DNA of 64,000 nt from Dermanyssus gallinae (taxonomy: Eukaryota > Arthropoda > Arachnida > Mesostigmata > Dermanyssidae), in assembly GCA_003439945.1 (NCBI GenBank), contig QVRM01002478.1, positions 1 through 64,000 of the forward strand, given 5' to 3'. The translations under genes and the position numbers were made by a program. Below, in pieces: positions 58,901 through 64,000 of the stretch. The notes under the pieces are model-generated. The model saw only the letters and a program-made list of their open reading frames with translations, did no database searches and was not told where the DNA came from. Numbering within the stretch: position 1 is the first letter of the stretch; every line of letters begins with the position of its first letter.

Positions 58901-61900
58901 CTAGGTATTGTTGGTTGCTATCACCCATCGTGCATTATGCTTTTTCCAAATTTTCCATATAATAAACAAATAATCCAGCAACAACAGCAACAGTAACGAA
59001 ACCAACAAAGACAACAATAGTCTTCTGGCAAATGATGCATGTTTGACGAGAACTAACCAGTCGGCTAATCAATGAATCCGCTCAGTAATTCCCTCTCTTT
59101 CACCCTTATTAGTCGCGTTCTATCGCTGTCAAGTTTTTTTTATTGTACAACAGTACCTTGCAAACGAGGTATGCAACCTCACGAACGTTGTCAAAATCTT
59201 TTGTCTGGTCACTGAGATCAAAAGCTGTTGAGAGCATATGCACCACCAACGAGACCTAGAACAAAACGACAAAAAAAGAGAAAATAAATCGAAGTTTATA
59301 TATATATAAACCCCGGGTAGAGTAGCGCTGTAACCCTTTGCTGCCGACAAGGTGATTGGGTGACAACAGTATCTAGCCTTAATAGACCACACTGCGGACA
59401 GTAAATTAGTTCTGTTCTGTCTACACCGCTTTGCGAATGGGATTCGTGGCTCTTGCTCTTTGATTGCCCCCCTGTCGCGACCTGAATGGCAGTTGCACAA
59501 ACATGGCAGTTGCACACCTGACTATAACTTAGTCCAGGTGGGGATACCTCCTAACAAAAGCAGAATAATCTGTGCTCTAAAAGTAGTTGTTCACTGCTGA
59601 GACTAAAGCCCAGCTATTGTAGAGCATTAAATCGGCTCAAAATGGATGGAACTATTTACAGATACTAGTAATTATCTATGAAGTATTAGCATGATAGTTA
59701 TTGTATACGGCTAATGCGTAGCGCCTATGCTCAAGGCTAATGAGCAATGGCGAAAACGGAAAGGTACTGCATTTTAGTTGAGTCAGAATAATGAATTAGA
59801 TAATTTGCAATAATTCGATATATGCAATCGGCATTTTTTTGCCGCCATAACGATCTTAATGAAAACGAATGCACTTACATGGTGGGTGTTGCTTGAATTA
59901 AAGCCGGCCTTGCTAATGTTTGCCATTTCCGTTACTCGGTCGAAATGCTGCACGAGGTCCGTGGCTAAAATGACCTGCTCAATGGTCTCATTTGCCTCGA
60001 TCTTCTCTTCGGGTGACACATTCTCCAGGATGTCGTTCTCTATACAATATTATTTATAAAATTTAAATAAATAATAATAATATATAATATATAATATTAT
60101 TATATATTATATATATATATATATATATTATATTATATATATACTATATTGATATGTTCGGATACTATTTACAATGTCCCCTTTTATAAGGGGCCTTGAG
60201 GACGTATACATATGGATGTTTTGTCTTCTCCTAAAGTGAATGTATTGCTTACCAAAAATCTCTAACTCTAGCCACGCGACGCTTCCAATTCAAGATGATA
60301 ACTTCTCAAGTAGCGAAGGTACCTACAATAGACGTAACAGAATCACATAAAGCGCACTCGAATCACACATTACACATCAATTGTCCTACAACTCGGTTAT
60401 ATCTACGAAACAAAGTGTTTATATACTTTATTTGCTCTGCCAAGCTTCACACGAACGCTAGCCGGGCTTGGAGACGTTCTAGTTCTTAGCACCAAATGCT
60501 ATACCTAATCTGTATACAATTTTGTTCTAATACAATTTACTGACAACATACATTGAGTTAGTAAATATGATACATCAAAAACTGCATGTTTTAAACTTAA
60601 TAGGCTTTTTTGTTTGACCAAAGTATGCATCTATAGTATCATTACACTATTGCCATGTCATTACCGAAATAACTCATCCGTCATCGGAACCAGGCATTCA
60701 TCACATCACTGTGGTAAATTGTCGTAAGTTTTCATGTGTGGTTCCTGCGGTCTGGTTGACTTCGCTTTACTCCGACCACGACCCTATTGTCGTTGTGCTT
60801 AGGAGACATCCGCATCATAGTCTTCCTGAAGAGTCATTTTCTACACGGCGACATGGCAGAGCTTCCGTATTTCTGTGTTTGCTAGTCGTTTACCGAGCAT
60901 TTATCGAAGGGGTTTAGGGCTTAAAATACATTTACGTACGACTGAGCAAAAGCATACAGGGATTGGCTATCTCCAGAACATGCTCACACTCAGACAGTGT
61001 GGGACTCAGCCACCAAACAGCAAGTCTCACCAGCAAGCCTTGGCGCTTGGCAAGAGTCGAGCCGTAGGCTTAAGGCAATACCCTCTAAAACCCTACATAT
61101 ATGCACGGCAGTGCCTACATATATGTATCCCCCTTAAGATGACCCTCCGGCCTGCGGGATCCTTGACAAAGAAGAGTAACTACGCACAGGCGGAGGGGAA
61201 TTCTCGGAAGCTTTAAATCATTATGTCCTGCGTGTCGAGTCGCGTGGTGCAAGCGACTTTCTTACGCTTTCCACAAGTCTTCTCCTTCCGGCATCTTCCT
61301 TGGCCTTCATAATACGTTAAATAGGCTCTGCAGCCGCGTCCCAGCTGTTGACCGACGTGAGCATGTGTGCAACTAGCTCTCCCAGAGTGTCGTTTCTGGG
61401 CATGCCTCGTCTGGTTTCGGTCCATGCGGCGCATATCAGGAAATGATAACTACATACGCTCGTTTATATAGTTAATCTATACATCAAGACTGGTTCGTTT
61501 CCAACTAGTAGCCAGTCGTTCGTCTCACGCCTGCGTCTATTTAGGCTCTCTTTCTCGAAAAATTCGATCAGCTCGTCTGTGAGGGGATGTGTGTATATTT
61601 ATACACTGAAAAACTCCTTTTGCCAATCATTTATAAAAAATATTTACGGTACACGTTTTGCCTTGAGTAGACACTAGAGCTTCCTCTAAATTGCTTATCG
61701 TACTGCAGCATTCATGCTTTACCGAGATCATCTTGCAGAAACATTTTTCTTACGAGTACCGTTGTGACCCTTCGATGTGATGATATACAGTACCCACTCT
61801 GTCAGTGACCTACTTGCCGGGACTACTTTACATCGCCCATCCAGTCTATGTGTGTTGCTACCCGAAAACTCAACTATATTAGGCTTCATCAGGCTATAAT

Positions 61901-62297
61901 TTATCCAGTGAGTGCGGATATCTAGATGTCTCACGTCTCCTTTGTGTTCAGCTGGGCCCCCAGCGGCGGGCTTTCGCAATCAGAGCCGTCGAGATCCTAC
62001 GTTTCTCATCGTATCGTTCTATCGCAACTCGTCATAGTTTATTGCCAGACTCTCTAGTTAATGTTACGAAATGGGGTGCTTGCTGCTAGTTCTTGCTCTA
62101 CTGGTAGGCAAACTGGGCAGATGTTGCAGTTGCCGACCACACCATAGGTTCCCATAAATACTCGTTCCTACATCCGTACAAATTTATGAGCTTTTGTGGC
62201 GGTTTTTTTTTTTACACCAGCGCGACTTATATTAAAATACATCATGGGCATCCTCAGCATTGCACATGGCCACGTGCTCTTTGACTTCATGTGCACC
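55682..62297 (-). CDS. PDE2-like cyclic nucleotide phosphodiesterase, 3' part
   Basis: Seven minus-strand exons join in frame to a stop: 62,241-62,297 (tentative), 59,879-60,037, 59,157-59,255, 57,571-57,732, 56,485-56,573, 56,071-56,143, 55,682-55,780. They encode the C-terminal half of a class I phosphodiesterase, which hydrolyses cAMP and cGMP to the 5' monophosphates. Features shared with PDE2 are ILATDL, DLSDQTK with the metal-binding Asp, EFYAQG, and the purine-contacting Gln in VVVDQIKFIE. The C-terminal helix WYAFDTALNVRDIP and a short divergent tail follow. Unlike block A, there is no frameshift. The 5' exons, with the HNWxH and HD motifs and any GAF domains, should lie beyond the right edge. 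The introns contain the LINE remnants and TA tracts. Confidence 0.85.
56071..56143 (-). CDS. PDE2-like exon: C-terminal extension (block B)
   Basis: 73 nt, acceptor TTCTGAACAG and donor GTAGGT. The first base completes an Arg codon with the previous exon. It encodes KGVPISILKDEQLLKMTDEI and onward. It lies beyond the conserved domain; assignment rests on phase and splice sites. Confidence 0.65.
56485..56573 (-). CDS. PDE2-like exon: C-terminal helix (block B)
   Basis: 89 nt, acceptor TTTCAACAG and donor GTTAGT, ending in phase 2. It encodes GLVNCLSAMSTNLKKWYAFD and onward, aligning with the last helix of the catalytic domain. Confidence 0.8.
57571..57732 (-). CDS. PDE2-like exon: purine-Gln region (block B)
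   Basis: 162 nt, acceptor TGTCCATAG and donor GTAGGT. It encodes 54 residues, EFYAQGIRERSMG through VVVDQIKFIESVSRPLFEIL to FPKSQ. The Gln followed two residues later by Phe matches the nucleotide-binding clamp. No counterpart in block A. Confidence 0.9.
57893..58022. repeat. compound TA/CA microsatellite
   Basis: TA runs interrupted by CACACACACA-type stretches, at the B side of the breakpoint where block A holds the fold-back LINE instead. Confidence 0.9.
59157..59255 (-). CDS. PDE2-like exon: DLSDQTK region (block B)
   Basis: 99 nt between acceptor TTGTTCTAG and donor GTACTG. It encodes 33 residues including MLSTAFDLSDQTKDFDNV; the first Asp of DLSD is the family metal ligand. Intact here, frameshifted in block A. 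Confidence 0.9.
59879..60037 (-). CDS. PDE2-like exon: ILATDL region (block B)
   Basis: 159 nt. NDILENVSPEEK leads into VILATDLVQHFDRV and ends at THH before donor GTAAGTGC. Confidence 0.85.
60063..60145. repeat. AT-rich low-complexity tract
   Basis: AATAAT and TATATTAT repeats in the intron just upstream of the 59,879-60,037 exon. Confidence 0.85.
60740..60915 (+). mobile_element. LINE endonuclease fragment (block B copy)
   Basis: Open translation with VWLTSLYSDHDPIVVVLRRH. The SDHDPI motif marks the end of an APE-type endonuclease. Counterpart of 24,420-24,600. Confidence 0.5.
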
Positions 62298-62479
62298 CTG
62301 GGCACTGCATACTTTATACTGAACGCCAAACCTTAACTAGTATTCTAATCATCGACTTATATGCAGCAAACCTGCAGTATTTTTTGTAATTTTCATGTTC
62401 TGTTTCAGGATTAGCTGTCCTGTTAGGCATATTTGTTATCTCTATCAGCCTGACTAAACTGATACAAATCGAATTCAAA

Positions 62480-63850
62480 TTCCGACACGTTCCGGTCGGT
62501 TTGACCAGCGGCCTCCAGAGCTGCGTGAGACCGAGACTAAATCCCGAAGATAGACAGTGGTGGAACAGAGACTGCACCGAGGTCAAGCGAGCTCAAATCC
62601 GGCTAAAAGAACTTTGCAGGTCGCATCCCACCATGAACTCTCTGCTAGCCTCAGCGAGATCCCTGTACAGAAGGACTCTTATGAACGCGAAAGCTGCATT
62701 TCAAAAGTTCCGCGAACAAAAACTACTGATGCATTTCAAAAGCTCAGCGAACAAAAACTACTGGAAGCTGAACGCGCGCCTTATATCTGGCCACGTCACG
62801 GAGCGCCAACCAGGTCCACATGTCCAGTAAAGCCAGACGCTCTGCAGTCGCACTTCAGAACTCCTCAGAGCTATTTTACAGAAGAATATGATCTCAATCG
62901 ACGACGGGGTAGTAATACGCTATAGTCTCGAGCAGACGAGGGGGTTCGCACAATATCAGCCCGCTACTATTCGCGGTCCTCATAAGCAATCTACCTTCAC
63001 GGATCACCTCGAGCCATCCGCTCGTCAAAGTCATTCTATACGCTGACGATCTGGTGATGTTCAGTACGAGCAGACACCATTTGCAACAAGCAATAGTCAC
63101 AATGACGAGGTACGTCAGCGAGGTTGGTCTTACCATCAACAACAGTAAAACTGAGGCGCTCAAATTCCGCAGAGGAGGTCGTCTGGCCTGGCAGGTGCGC
63201 CAGTCAAGTATGTAAATTCCTTTACATACTTTGGCATAATTCTCACCACAACAGGAAGTGCGTTTCGCCTGCACGTTGAATAACGGGTGAGAAGGGCTCT
63301 GATTGCGTCAACAACAACTGAAGCGCCTCAGAAGCTCTCTATCGACACCGCTTTGCGCCTATTCCATCGCAAAGTCCCGCCAACGGCTACATACGGAGTG
63401 CAGCTTATATGGCAACACATCAAAATGAATGACATCGCAACGCTGAGAGAGTTAGGCCCACGTTCTTAAAGCGAGTTCTGGGCCTGCACTCCTCCGATCG
63501 CAACCGCCTGGTTCATGTACTGAGAGGGACCTCGCTATTCGTAGAAGATATACGGAAGATGCATGGGCTGCAGGAGACAGAGGCATACAAGGCGTTCATT
63601 CAGCTTCAGAAGGACAAACTGGCCGACATAGATCCTGATATATTCATAACACCTGCAATGACTGACGACGCGTGGAAAGGGCCCGACCGACCGAATCGCC
63701 ATGTGATAGTGCGTTTTTCGGTACTCGGCTACCACCACCACCTATGCAGTGCAGAAAGCTTCTACGACCCCGATGTTGACTGCAGATGTAAATATTGTCA
63801 TACCGAATGCTCTAGATATCACGGTCTTGTTTGTAGGAACATTGGGTCTC
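62480..63850 (+). mobile_element. non-LTR retrotransposon fragment (block B copy)
   Basis: Counterpart of 26,360-27,970: linker with QWWNRDCTEVKRAQI, a larger internal deletion that removes the KACGLDD segment, VILYADDLVMFS, and the terminal DCRCKYCHTECSRYHGLVC. Several frameshifts. Confidence 0.8.
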
Positions 63851-64000
63851 TAAATCAGTTGACCCGTTTAATGTCATCATAACGGCTGCGAGGTCTGAAC
63901 GTAATATTGCAATTATTTTAAAAAATTACTTTACTCTATGGCGCATGTAAATTATTAGTAATATAAATATTATTGGCATTATTCCGTCTTCTTATTGATG

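Larger units (their letters stand above)
39925..64000 (+). repeat. duplicated block B
   Basis: Collinear with block A in the same orientation, beginning at the AACAGTTTAATACAAAGACA match (A 3,688). It runs off the right edge of the window, so the true unit is larger. It lacks A 4,915-6,362 and 6,402-9,760. It contains DNA missing from A, notably 50,503-52,087 and 54,330-58,020. Confidence 0.9.

Overview
The window is nuclear DNA of a eukaryote, most likely an arthropod and plausibly a mite or other chelicerate (inference only). It has spliced genes with GT/AG introns, a metazoan DEG/ENaC channel, an animal GAF-type cyclic nucleotide phosphodiesterase, many (TA)n microsatellites, non-LTR retrotransposons of several clades including R2-like ones, mariner DNA transposons and tRNA-derived SINEs. 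Nothing in it is prokaryotic.

The dominant structure is a large, diverged direct duplication. Block A (about 3,685 to 29,030) is matched in the same order and orientation by block B (about 39,925 to the right edge, so B continues outside). Both blocks have since been rearranged. A alone carries an R2-like insertion (13,230-14,724), a fold-back LINE (19,934-21,632) and a LINE insertion with a target-site duplication (27,991-28,677). B alone carries a mariner (46,388-47,511) and a dead LINE (52,640-54,320).

Genes supported by the sequence: (1) an intact, intronless DEG/ENaC sodium-channel subunit on the minus strand (4,708-6,114), with only a C-terminal remnant in B (40,912-41,117). (2) A tandem family of about 195-residue secreted proteins with four conserved cysteines and no family I can name: intact members at 9,821-10,408, 12,062-12,646 and 43,133-43,720, plus several decayed ones. 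(3) A PDE2-like phosphodiesterase on the minus strand, which I reconstructed exon by exon. Block B holds the 3' half through the stop codon (exons from 62,297 down to 55,682). Block A holds upstream catalytic exons (33,610 to 22,610), but its copy has a 2-nt frameshift and has lost the last four coding exons. (4) A possible terminal exon on the plus strand in both blocks (15,170-15,329 and 45,877-46,036).

Other regions: 608-2,503 is a short LTR element without recognisable pol, with a SINE nested in each LTR. 29,700-33,130 holds direct and inverted copies of a TA-flanked repeat beginning CAGGGTG or TAGGG. 33,170-33,418 is a near-perfect palindrome with an extra third arm. 35,630-36,440 and 37,905-38,790 are two more R2-clade fragments. 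The rest is AT-rich intergenic or intronic DNA in which I see no gene.
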